Source: Lachnospiraceae bacterium
GTDB lineage: Bacteria > Bacillota > Clostridia > Lachnospirales > Lachnospiraceae
DNA: 61,940 nt
Assembly (NCBI GenBank): GCA_015056925.1
Contig: SVFJ01000011.1
Location: 1-61,940, forward strand
Direction: 5' to 3'
Made by a program: the position numbers and the translations under genes. Below the pieces are notes generated by a model. The model did not search any database and had not been told where the DNA came from. It saw nothing but the letters and a program-made list of their open reading frames with translations. Below, piece after piece: positions 53,302-61,848 of this stretch (positions are counted from its first letter, which is position 1; each line of letters starts with the position of its first letter).

Positions 53302-54432
53302 TTATAACGGTAATAATATATTAATCATAAATCCTGCCTCAGAGGCAAAATCAATAATTCCATTCGCTTCTCTCACACGGCGTCTCATACCCGAAAGTCC
53401 CATACCCTCTATAATATCCTTACAGCCAACACCATTATCCGATATGCTGCATCGAAGCATCTGATTCATAGCATGTATCTTAATCTCTATCTTCGTACAC
53501 TTCGCATACTTCATCGAGTTAGAGACTGCTTCATAAGCATTATCCAGAATCAACTCTAAGTATTTCTCTGAGACATGTGCAAGCTCTCCCTCTACTACAA
53601 GCATTGTCTCTACGCCCTTCTGCCTGCAATCCTCACACAAATTCTCCAATTGCAGCATCGCAAGCCTGTATTTGGAAGGACGTTCTTTCCTCAATATAGC
53701 ACGTATCTCATCCATACCTGTTCTTAGTTGGTCAATGACCGCCTGTACCATCTTCTTTGATGTCTCCGGCTCCTTATCCATCAACACCTTTACCGCTTCT
53801 AACTGATAAACCGAACCATTAATATTGTGTCCCAACTTATCGTGCAGCGTCTGAGCCAGCTGTGTTCTTTCTTCCAACACCTGATTCTCTGCCTGTAACA
53901 GATTCCTGCGTATCTCCTCTTGCATGGCGTGCTCTCTCTGATACATATCCCGCTTTAAATGCTGCTCTGTAATCGTATCTTCCTTGGTCTGTCTCTTATA
54001 GGAAGCAATCACAAAATCATTCTGAATATAAATCACTGCCAGCAGCACTGTTAGCAAGAGCTGTACATATACATCTATCCCCTCTGCCGACAGCAACGCA
54101 ATTAAGGGCAAAAAATAGTACAAAATCCTTGGTCTTATAAAGGATAATACCTCATAGCAAAGATAAACACCCAGCAAAACAAATACTCTTCCATATATTG
54201 AAACCAGTATCAAAAGCACAAGGCCTGCACTTCCAATCGCTATCACCTTATAATATCTTTCATGCACCATTTCCTTTGCTGCAACCGCCCCGACAAATAA
54301 CGCAAGAAGCAGGAGCACCCTCGCTGATGCTCCTGTTAATACAGACTGTGACACAACAATATAAATTTCCAATAATAGCAGCAACCCGATTCGGACTGCC
54401 AAAAAATAATTCTCCCTAAGCTGTTCGTCCAT
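53302..54432 (-). CDS. NarL-family sensor histidine kinase
   Basis: 376 aa from the ATG at 54432 (GGAAGGA upstream). Five hydrophobic segments in residues 10-140 with hardly any extracellular loops, then a coiled coil, HisKA_3 with His197 in LHDKLGHNI, and HATPase_c with NAYEAVSNSMKYA, DNGVGC and GMGLSGMRRRV. The intramembrane-sensing layout is common in kinases that watch antimicrobial peptides with an ABC partner. Fourth gene of a five-gene operon. Confidence 0.92.
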   Translation of the reverse strand: MDEQLRENYFLAVRIGLLLLLEIYIVVSQSVLTGASARVLLLLALFVGAVAAKEMVHERYYKVIAIGSAGLVLLILVSIYGRVFVLLGVYLCYEVLSFIRPRILYYFLPLIALLSAEGIDVYVQLLLTVLLAVIYIQNDFVIASYKRQTKEDTITEQHLKRDMYQREHAMQEEIRRNLLQAENQVLEERTQLAQTLHDKLGHNINGSVYQLEAVKVLMDKEPETSKKMVQAVIDQLRTGMDEIRAILRKERPSKYRLAMLQLENLCEDCRQKGVETMLVVEGELAHVSEKYLELILDNAYEAVSNSMKYAKCTKIEIKIHAMNQMLRCSISDNGVGCKDIIEGMGLSGMRRRVREANGIIDFASEAGFMINILLPL

Positions 54433-54461
54433 AGTTGTCCTTCCATGCATAACCGGTTCTG

Positions 54462-55715
54462 TTATGCTTCACTTCTTTTCATCTTTAGACCGACACTGCC
54501 TACACTGATAATCACAATCAGATAAGCCACCGTTACATATAATAACATGGAATATGCCCCTTTGTCTCCTACCAATAACATTTCTGATGCATTTAAAAAC
54601 CATCTTTGCGGCATAAGATTGGAAAGTGTTTTCAATGCTGCTGTCGTGTCATCCAACGGAAAATATAATCCTGCCAACAGTGCAGATATACTCCAAATGG
54701 CAAACATTACATAGTTTGAACTCATCACATCTCCCATCAAGGAACCAAGCAATAAGCTTAATGTACTGAATATCAATCCAAGCAGGAAGATGACAAGTAA
54801 AAAGCTCCATACCGACATGCCAAAATCAATCTGCATTACGATAAGACATACTGCAAGGACAAAGGTCTGCATAAGAGACACTATCATTGCTACTACAAAC
54901 TTTGAGATAAAATATTCCCTACTACTTACCTTTGACAGCATCACTCTGGTAAATACCTTGTTATTCTGTTCCTCTATAACCGTATGCGCAACACATACAC
55001 CGCAAAAGAGGAATCCTAACGTAAGAAATGCAAACCCATAACCAATCTGTGTTTTCTGATTAATCTGCTCCTTGGTAAGTCCAAGGTCATTTACACCTGA
55101 CAAACGTACAATACTCTTCTTAGGCATTTCATTTCTAATCGCATTCAGTGTTTCCGTAATCTTATCACTGTCCGCACCTATCATACTATAAACCTGTGCT
55201 ATCTGCTCTAACTGAGTCGTAAGCTCTGCTTCGAACAATTCCTGTCTTTCATCATCCGACACATCATATATCTGCATAGCATCTGCCCAATTCTCATCCA
55301 TTACGGCACGGTCAAAATCAGATTTTAAATAAAGTAATACACCTGCTCTATCATCAAAGGCATCCTTTGATGCTCTCTCCAATACTTCGGTGTCCGTCAT
55401 ATCACTGACATCACATCTGCATACGGAGAACATACCGGTTCCAACTAACTGCTCTAACACATACTCAGAAAGCACTGTACCTGCACCGTCATACACCTTC
55501 ACGATAAACGCTGATGTATTGCAGTTGTAAACCGCCTTATTTTCACATTTCTCAAGTTCAATGATTGTCGGAATATCCTCTTTCCCTTCATATACTGTAT
55601 GGTCTCCCTTTAAGCTTAATACAAAGGCTGAAAGTATCGGCGTAATTAAAAGAAAAAACAAAAACACCTTATTCCTTAATAGTAATTTTATATTTGTCTT
55701 AATTAATGAAATCAT
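54462..55715 (-). CDS. ABC-2 type permease, subunit 2 of the exporter
   Basis: 417 aa from the ATG at 55715 (AGAGAGGAAG upstream), overlapping the preceding stop (ATGA). One N-terminal membrane helix (about 13-33), a large extracellular region (35-220), then five hydrophobic segments in the C-terminal half (LTLGFLFCGVCVAHTVIEEQ, VMLSKVSSREYFISKF). ABC2_membrane_3 layout. Confidence 0.85.
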   Translation of the reverse strand: MISLIKTNIKLLLRNKVFLFFLLITPILSAFVLSLKGDHTVYEGKEDIPTIIELEKCENKAVYNCNTSAFIVKVYDGAGTVLSEYVLEQLVGTGMFSVCRCDVSDMTDTEVLERASKDAFDDRAGVLLYLKSDFDRAVMDENWADAMQIYDVSDDERQELFEAELTTQLEQIAQVYSMIGADSDKITETLNAIRNEMPKKSIVRLSGVNDLGLTKEQINQKTQIGYGFAFLTLGFLFCGVCVAHTVIEEQNNKVFTRVMLSKVSSREYFISKFVVAMIVSLMQTFVLAVCLIVMQIDFGMSVWSFLLVIFLLGLIFSTLSLLLGSLMGDVMSSNYVMFAIWSISALLAGLYFPLDDTTAALKTLSNLMPQRWFLNASEMLLVGDKGAYSMLLYVTVAYLIVIISVGSVGLKMKRSEA

Positions 55716-56800
55716 GCTCTTCCTCTCTTTCTGACCGCACCTGCCAGTATACCTATTGTAAAACAAACTACTACAATTGCCAGTGAATATACAATTGCAC
55801 TACCTACATATTCGCTTTGTCCCATACAGGAAAGCTCCACCAATGCTCTTGTTCCATGATAAATCGGTGACATCTGTTTTGAAATCTCCGGCATAGATGA
55901 ATACATATAGGTTTCAAAGCTGCCTCCAAAGAAGCCAAACACCCACACAATGGAGAACAACGCAATCATCGTAATTGCCAAATTATTGGATATACTATAT
56001 ATCATCATACCTAACGCAGAACCTGCAAATATCATCATGAACACAATCACAGAAGATAAAAGAATGTTTCCCCAATGTATATCCAGTAATACCGCTGACA
56101 CAACTGTCGCAATTCCCATACCACCAAATACTGTTAAGGTAATTGGCACTAATTTAGCAATATACATCTGTGTATTTGAAATATTGGAAACCTGAAATTT
56201 CCTTTCTATTCCATACTTCTTTTCACTACTTAACATACCCGTGGCACATATCATGCCACACCAGCAAAAATATACAATATATGCAATTCCGTAATAATCC
56301 TTTGCATTCACGGAAGGCATAAAATCCAACTGACTAACCGGTAATTCTACCTCTGCGTTATCCGCCGGACACATTACCTCCAAATATCCCTTCACACTTT
56401 CGCTCATAACCCTTCCAAGGAAATACTCTAACGTAATGCACTCCACCTCGTAGTCTGCACTTTTGTAGATTACATATTCTTCTTTGCTAAACTCCACGAA
56501 GCCTGCCAGTCCATTCCTTTCCATCACATCTAACGGCTCACCTTGTGGATAATCATGAAAAGAAATTCCGTTTTTCCTCCCTTCATCCACAAGTATCTCT
56601 ATGTACTCCTGCATTATACTGTCTTCTTCCATACGATAGCCTATTGCAAACTCATCTACACCCTCATAAGACTTTAACAACTCTGTAAAAGCACTGGATA
56701 ACACAGCAATCACAAGAATTGGTCCTAATAACATTACCACTATGCTCCATGTATTACGGAACATGAGTTTAAAATTATTCTTCATCAAATAACGTATCAT
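55712..56800 (-). CDS. ABC-2 type permease, subunit 1 of the exporter
   Basis: 362 aa from the ATG at 56800 (GGGGGAG upstream). Same layout as its neighbour: an N-terminal helix (about 12-35), extracellular domain to about 165, then five hydrophobic segments with SSEKKYGIERKFQVSNIS. Together with the next gene it probably forms a heterodimeric exporter. Confidence 0.85.
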   Translation of the reverse strand: MIRYLMKNNFKLMFRNTWSIVVMLLGPILVIAVLSSAFTELLKSYEGVDEFAIGYRMEEDSIMQEYIEILVDEGRKNGISFHDYPQGEPLDVMERNGLAGFVEFSKEEYVIYKSADYEVECITLEYFLGRVMSESVKGYLEVMCPADNAEVELPVSQLDFMPSVNAKDYYGIAYIVYFCWCGMICATGMLSSEKKYGIERKFQVSNISNTQMYIAKLVPITLTVFGGMGIATVVSAVLLDIHWGNILLSSVIVFMMIFAGSALGMMIYSISNNLAITMIALFSIVWVFGFFGGSFETYMYSSMPEISKQMSPIYHGTRALVELSCMGQSEYVGSAIVYSLAIVVVCFTIGILAGAVRKRGRA

Positions 56801-56816
56801 GTCTTTCTCCCCCGTT

Positions 56817-57578
56817 CTACTCTGCATAGTCCCTTAACTTCTTGCCTGTTAAGGTTAAGAATACTTCCTCTAAGGTAATATCCTCATTACCATTGCTTAC
56901 CAATCGCTTTAGCTCCTCGCTGGTTCCGCAAGCAATAATTTTTCCGTTATCCATAATCGCGATTCTGGTACAGATTGCCTCTACCTCTTCCATATAGTGA
57001 CTTGTATAAATAACAGTCGCGCCATTTCTATTGGATTCCTTAATTTTATCCAGAATAAAGTTTCTTGACTGCGGGTCAATTCCTACTGTCGGCTCATCAA
57101 AAATCAGTAATTCAGGACTATGGCCGATTGCGCATGCGATGTTTAATCTTCTCTTCATACCACCCGAGAAATTCTTGGCAAACTCCTGTCTTCTTTCTAA
57201 CAATCCTACATACTCCAATGACTCATCAACAGCTTTCTTTAGCTCTCCACCTTTGATTCCATATAAAGATGTGAATAATTCCACATTCTCCCATGCCTTC
57301 AGATTACCATGCACCGCCAGTTCCTGTGGAATATATCCTATCTTATGAATTACTTCTTTTTTCTGCTTCCAAGGATTCTTCCCCAACAGTTCAATTGAAC
57401 CTGCTGTCGGTCTAACCAATGAACAAATCATATTCATCGTAGTGCTTTTTCCTGCACCGTTAGGTCCTAAAAGTCCAAATATCTCGCCTCTTCTAATCTC
57501 TATATTCAGATTGTCCACAACCGCCTTATTATTATATTTTTTTGTTAAATCATTCGTTTTTAAAATAATCTCTTCCAT
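56817..57578 (-). CDS. ABC exporter ATP-binding protein
   Basis: 253 aa. Walker A GPNGAGKST near 38-46, signature FSGGMKRRLN near 140, Walker B LLIFDEPTVGID, H-loop YTSHYMEEVE. First gene of ATPase-permease-permease-kinase-regulator; GAGAGGAG precedes the ATG. The substrate is unknown; drug, lipid or peptide efflux fits the family. Confidence 0.92.
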   Translation of the reverse strand: MEEIILKTNDLTKKYNNKAVVDNLNIEIRRGEIFGLLGPNGAGKSTTMNMICSLVRPTAGSIELLGKNPWKQKKEVIHKIGYIPQELAVHGNLKAWENVELFTSLYGIKGGELKKAVDESLEYVGLLERRQEFAKNFSGGMKRRLNIACAIGHSPELLIFDEPTVGIDPQSRNFILDKIKESNRNGATVIYTSHYMEEVEAICTRIAIMDNGKIIACGTSEELKRLVSNGNEDITLEEVFLTLTGKKLRDYAE

Positions 57579-57935
57579 TGTTATCTCCTCTCATTATCTC
57601 CTTGATGTAGTTACATAATACCAACATAAGCATCCTTGCGGTAGTGAAAAAAGAACTGCTTTACACATGACTTTTGTCATGTTTTATGGGTGATTGTATG
57701 TGCATTTTGCATTTTTACAATCTCAACAAAATAACGCTACCGTCAGGTTCTTCTTTATATGTAACTCTCGTAAGGCAAACGGGAGGATTTTCGAACCATT
57801 CGGTAGCGTCATTATTAAATACATTCTTATTGTACAATCGCAAAGATTAAGTATCAAGTTGCAAAAGGTTTGATTTACAGACATAATTTCTTAAGATTTG
57901 TTTAACTTCCACTACTTTTCGAGCACTTTCCTATA
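57579..57935. other. Gene-free stretch with two palindromes
   Basis: A perfect 7-bp stem ACATGAC-TTTT-GTCATGT lies at 57665-57682, about 90 bp upstream of the ABC ATPase start, a candidate operator. At 57734-57809 a 9-bp stem ACGCTACCG/CGGTAGCGT encloses a second stem GGTTC/GAACC (57746-57797), a 76-nt folded unit. The minus strand also has a short open frame across it without start or ribosome site. Confidence 0.5.
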
Positions 57936-57968
57936 TCATAAAAAGAGCAGGCTATACAACCTGCTCTT
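57936..57968 (-). terminator. Terminator of the metH operon
   Basis: 9-bp perfect stem AAGAGCAGG/CCTGCTCTT followed on the minus strand by TTTATGATA. It begins 7 bp after the metH stop. Confidence 0.85.
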
Positions 57969-57974
57969 CATCTC

Positions 57975-60383
57975 TTAAATCTCACCTGCGTCAGCAAGCT
58001 CATTAGCATATCTTACAGAGCCCATTGCATCCTTAGAATAGAAGTCCGCTCCAATCATATCCGCATACTCCTGTGTAAGCACTGCTCCACCAACCATCAC
58101 ACGGCATTCTACGTCGTTCTTACGAAGAAGCTCTATTGTCTCCTGCATACTTACAACAGTAGTTGTCATCAATGCGCTTAAGCCCACAAGCTTTACATTG
58201 TGCTCCTGCACTGTCTTCAAAATTAATTCAGGCTCAACATCCTTTCCAAGGTCAATGACATCAAAGCCATAATTCTCCAATAAAGTCTTAACAATATTCT
58301 TACCAATGTCATGAATATCGCCCTTTACAGTCGCAATCACAATCTTTCCCTTAGACTCGCTCTGCTTACCCTGTGTAGAAAGCATTGTCTTTATCGCCTC
58401 AAAGGATGCCTTTGCTGCCTCCGCACTCATCAGAAGCTGTGGAAGGAACATCTTATTCTCCTCAAAGCCCTTTCCAACAATATCAAGAGCAGGAATCAGC
58501 TTATCATTGATGATATCCAACGCTTCTACATTCTCCTGTAAAAGCTTTGTTGTTGCTGCCGCTGCGCTATCTGCCAAGCCCTTTACAATCGCATCCTGCA
58601 AAGTAAGCTCCTTGCCGGCTACAGGCGCTACAGGCTTATCAGCATCTGTTGCTCCACATTTTTCAATATATTCCATGCACTGGTCATCTTCACCAATCAG
58701 CGCATTAAAGCTGTAATAAGCATCCATCATCTGCTCACTGGATGGATTCACAATACCGGCACTTAATCCATTCTGCATTGCCATGGTAAAGAAAGCCGTA
58801 TTAATCTTACCTCTCTGCGGCAAGCCAAAGGAAATATTTGATACACCAAGTACAGTATGTACGTCAAGCTCATAGCGAACCTTTCTTAAAGTCTCGAGTG
58901 TTACCAGAGCATTATCCTTACCTGTACTAATCGTTAATACCAAAGTATCTATCACAAGATTCTTACGTGGAATACCGTAGCTTGCAGCGGTGTCAATCAT
59001 CTTCTTAGCAATTGCAAGACGTCCCTCTACAGTCTCCGGAATACCATTTTCATCCAAGCACAAACAAACTACTACCGCACCATACTTCTTTGCAAGCGGG
59101 AATACTGCATCCATAGACTCCTTCTTACCATTTACGGAGTTGAGCATCGGTTTACCATTATAGCAGCGAAGTGCTCTCTCCATTGCTGTAAGGTCTGATG
59201 TATCAATCTGAAGTGGTAAATCAATAATCGCCTGCAATCCCGTCACAGCTTCTTCCATAAGCTGAGGCTCATCTATCTCTGGAAGTCCCACATTGACATC
59301 AAGAATATGTGCTCCCTTCTCCTCCTGTGTCAGACCTTCTTTAAAAATATATTCCATATCATGGTCGCGAAGCGCCTGCTTGAACTTTGACTTACCTGTA
59401 GGATTAATTCTCTCACCAATAATCAAAGGCTTTCTTCCAAAATATACTGCATGATTGTACGATGACACCACTGTCAGATTCTTATCTGTAACAGGCAAAA
59501 CACGCATACCCTTACAAGCATCTACCAATGCCTTAATATGCTCAGGTGTCGTACCACAGCATCCACCTACAATACATGCACCCTCTTCTACAAATTCTTT
59601 TACTTTCGTAGCAAAATCCTGTGGATTCACATTGAATACAGTCTTGCCATTTACCACAACCGGAAGTCCTGCATTCGGATTCACCACAATCGGTACAGAG
59701 CAACACTCTAAGAGCTGTGGGAAAAGCTTCTTCATCTCAACAGGACCTAAGCCGCAGTTAAAGCCGATTGCATCTACACCAAGTCCCTCCAGCATAGCAA
59801 CAACAGAAGCCACATCACCGCCTGTTAAAAGCTTACCACTCTCATCAAAAATCATGGTAACCACAACCGGTAGCTTACTATTCTCCTTCGCTGCTAATAC
59901 CGCAGCCTTCATCTCATAGGAATCACTCAATGTCTCTAATAATATCAGGTCTGCCCCTGCCTTTTCACCAACAATCACTACCTCCTTGAATGCTTCATAT
60001 GCATCCTCAAACGCCAGCTCACCAAATGGCTTTAACAGCTTTCCTAACGAACCGATATCCAATGCCGCATATGCCGCACTACGTTCTACCTTACCTTCTG
60101 TCTCAGCAATCGCTTCCTTAACCAAGCAAATACCTGCTGTTACTAATTCCTCTACTGAATAAGAAAGATTCTTACACTTAAAGCTGTTTACGCCAAAGGT
60201 ATTTGCTTTAATAATATTGACACCCGCCATCAAGTACTCTGTATGTATCTTTTTAATCTCCTCAGCATGCTCGATATTCCATACTTCCGGAATCTCCCCT
60301 GCCTTCAGTCCTCTTGACTGTAATACGGTTCCCATCGCACCATCAAAAAATAAAAGCTCTTTTCCTAATCTCTCCAAAAACAT
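57975..60383 (-). CDS. metH: Cobalamin-dependent methionine synthase, core subunit
   Basis: 802 aa, lacking the reactivation domain of the E. coli enzyme (1227). Homocysteine domain (about 1-290) with zinc ligands Cys210, Cys275 and Cys276 (FNCG, GGCCGTTPEH); methyltetrahydrofolate domain (about 315-570) with IIGERINPTG and LDVNVG; B12 cap and B12-binding domain (about 590-800) with DxHxxG as Asp689, His691, Gly694 in KGDIHDIGKN. It methylates homocysteine to methionine. The reactivation protein is encoded by the gene just upstream. Confidence 0.95.
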   Translation of the reverse strand: MFLERLGKELLFFDGAMGTVLQSRGLKAGEIPEVWNIEHAEEIKKIHTEYLMAGVNIIKANTFGVNSFKCKNLSYSVEELVTAGICLVKEAIAETEGKVERSAAYAALDIGSLGKLLKPFGELAFEDAYEAFKEVVIVGEKAGADLILLETLSDSYEMKAAVLAAKENSKLPVVVTMIFDESGKLLTGGDVASVVAMLEGLGVDAIGFNCGLGPVEMKKLFPQLLECCSVPIVVNPNAGLPVVVNGKTVFNVNPQDFATKVKEFVEEGACIVGGCCGTTPEHIKALVDACKGMRVLPVTDKNLTVVSSYNHAVYFGRKPLIIGERINPTGKSKFKQALRDHDMEYIFKEGLTQEEKGAHILDVNVGLPEIDEPQLMEEAVTGLQAIIDLPLQIDTSDLTAMERALRCYNGKPMLNSVNGKKESMDAVFPLAKKYGAVVVCLCLDENGIPETVEGRLAIAKKMIDTAASYGIPRKNLVIDTLVLTISTGKDNALVTLETLRKVRYELDVHTVLGVSNISFGLPQRGKINTAFFTMAMQNGLSAGIVNPSSEQMMDAYYSFNALIGEDDQCMEYIEKCGATDADKPVAPVAGKELTLQDAIVKGLADSAAAATTKLLQENVEALDIINDKLIPALDIVGKGFEENKMFLPQLLMSAEAAKASFEAIKTMLSTQGKQSESKGKIVIATVKGDIHDIGKNIVKTLLENYGFDVIDLGKDVEPELILKTVQEHNVKLVGLSALMTTTVVSMQETIELLRKNDVECRVMVGGAVLTQEYADMIGADFYSKDAMGSVRYANELADAGEI

Positions 60384-60429
60384 AGCTCGTCCTCTACTTT
60401 CTATCTATATCCGTAATCTTTCTTACCGC

Positions 60430-61164
60430 TTAATCTATAGTACGAAACTCACAATCTGTCTTACTGCATACACTGCACTTAGCAATATGGCAGTTTTCCT
60501 TATTCCTTGTCAGACCAATTATTGCGGTCACGCTCTTAGTCGGAAGCATCAGCATACTATCCGTCAAACTCATACCAAGCCTCTTATTACACTCCAGCAA
60601 ACCAAAGATATCTTTCTGATAATCCAGGCTCAAGTCACCATATCCCGGACTAAATCTGGGTCTGAGATAAAGCCCTCTCTCTAATGCTTCCTGTCTGATA
60701 TCCTCCTGCACCTTATTACAATAGGCTTCAATACACGCCGCACCACAAGCCTGTGCAACAGATGCCTTGGCCATATTCATCACTGTATATCTCTGTATCA
60801 GCTTGTCTGCTTCCAATCCAAGGGTTGCTGCCAGCAAAATGACCTCTTCACATTGTGCAAGATTGTCTGCGAGCTTCTGACTTAAAATCTCTTGTATCGG
60901 CTCATCTGCATTATGAACCCCTGTATGCTCCGACTCACCATCTGCAAGTTCCATCTCCATACGCTCATCCTTTAACAGATATACCTTATTCTCTATCACT
61001 TCACATCCATAATATCGATAGCTATGTGCCGGACGTACTACACGAAGCAATTCCTTCAAAACTTCGTCTATCATGCTCTGTACCATTTCATCCGGCTCCT
61101 GCCCCCGATATCCAAGATAACGATAGATTTCTCTTCTATTCACATCTGCTTGCTCTATCTTCAT
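60430..61164 (-). CDS. MetH reactivation (activation-domain) protein
   Basis: 244 aa from the ATG at 61164. Equivalent to the C-terminal AdoMet-binding domain of MetH, here free-standing: TLGLEADKLIQRY near 113-125, the AdoMet motif RPRFSPGYGDLSLDYQ near 180-195 (compare RPAPGYP of E. coli), MLMLPTKSVTAIIGL near 213, and a C-terminal cysteine cluster CHIAKCSVCSKTDC not found in the E. coli domain. It rescues the oxidised cobalamin form with AdoMet and reductant. 46 bp upstream of metH. Confidence 0.92.
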   Translation of the reverse strand: MKIEQADVNRREIYRYLGYRGQEPDEMVQSMIDEVLKELLRVVRPAHSYRYYGCEVIENKVYLLKDERMEMELADGESEHTGVHNADEPIQEILSQKLADNLAQCEEVILLAATLGLEADKLIQRYTVMNMAKASVAQACGAACIEAYCNKVQEDIRQEALERGLYLRPRFSPGYGDLSLDYQKDIFGLLECNKRLGMSLTDSMLMLPTKSVTAIIGLTRNKENCHIAKCSVCSKTDCEFRTID

Positions 61165-61171
61165 CACTTTC

Positions 61172-61363
61172 TCAATGTCCCCATACCAGAAATGTATTAG
61201 ATAATATTTTATGAATATCCTCATCTGATAAATTGTGCTTCTTTTTCAGTTCATCACCCATTGGCAAATGATAGGTTTTACTGTCAGCCTTCCAACTTAC
61301 TATTTCGTCTACTGCTTCCTCTGTATATTCCTCCAAATGAAACATTTCTCTAATACTCATCAT
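61172..61363 (-). CDS. 63-aa protein of unknown function heading the metH operon
   Basis: Start at 61363 behind AAGGAGAC (61360 is an alternative; the longer frame from 61405 has no site). Charged and helical: MSIREMFHLEEYTEEAVDE, then HLPMGDELKKKHNLSDEDIHKIL. The stop is 7 bp before the reactivation gene. No family recognised. Placement suggests a role with methionine synthase, by context only. Confidence 0.65.
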   Translation of the reverse strand: MMSIREMFHLEEYTEEAVDEIVSWKADSKTYHLPMGDELKKKHNLSDEDIHKILSNTFLVWGH

Positions 61364-61389
61364 TTGTCTCCTTCTCTTTTTTCTTCTAA

Positions 61390-61418
61390 AGTTTACCATT
61401 GACAATATTTCCAGTCAA
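61390..61418 (-). promoter_or_regulatory. Probable promoter of the metH operon
   Basis: On the minus strand TTGACT and TAAACT are 17 bp apart, 27 bp before the start at 61363. No SAM riboswitch (S-box) or B12 riboswitch is present between it and the first gene. Confidence 0.55.
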
Positions 61419-61534
61419 TAAAACTGACTCATTCCGCTTGCTATAATGCTATTTGTTTTTTATATTCTTTGTCATAGTTTTTAGTTATATACAACCACTA
61501 AACTTTTTACCTCTTTTAAATCACTACAGCTAAT

Positions 61535-61790
61535 TTGTATATATACAATTTTTTCATCATTTTATATACAAAATCTTCGCCCCTAAAGCTAATTTCAACA
61601 TCTAAAATCTTGATTTTGTATATATACAAAATTATTTCCATATTATATACAGAAAAACAAGGATTTCCTGTATACAAATGACCAATTTATTCCTATATAT
61701 ACAAAAAGCCTTGAACACACTCAAAAAATCACTTTTTTTGTATATTTACCTGCATTTTTTCTCTATATATACAAAATGGTTTTTAGTTCA
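61535..61790. repeat. Array of TTTTGTATATATACAAAA-like palindromes
   Basis: About eight related boxes in 255 bp. A 14-bp perfect palindrome lies at 61535-61548 and a 20-bp perfect one at 61613-61632; partial copies TATATACAAAA or TGTATACAAA lie near 61564, 61644, 61670, 61694, 61735 (opposite sense) and 61773. Several centres are 24-27 bp apart. Otherwise the tract 61419-61848 is AT-rich without a gene. Confidence 0.75.
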
Positions 61791-61848
61791 CACCGACTAA
61801 TTTAATAAAGTTACTCTCATTCATACAATACCAATCCCTAACAAATCA

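Noticed and set aside
57734-57850. Short minus-strand coding sequence with protein-like composition
   Set aside because: No start codon with ribosome site, stop codons just upstream, and the symmetry of the stems explains the sequence better.
61364-61848. S-box (SAM) or cobalamin riboswitch upstream of the metH operon
   Set aside because: The leader between promoter and first gene is only about 20-30 nt, and no conserved core was found in the AT-rich tract.
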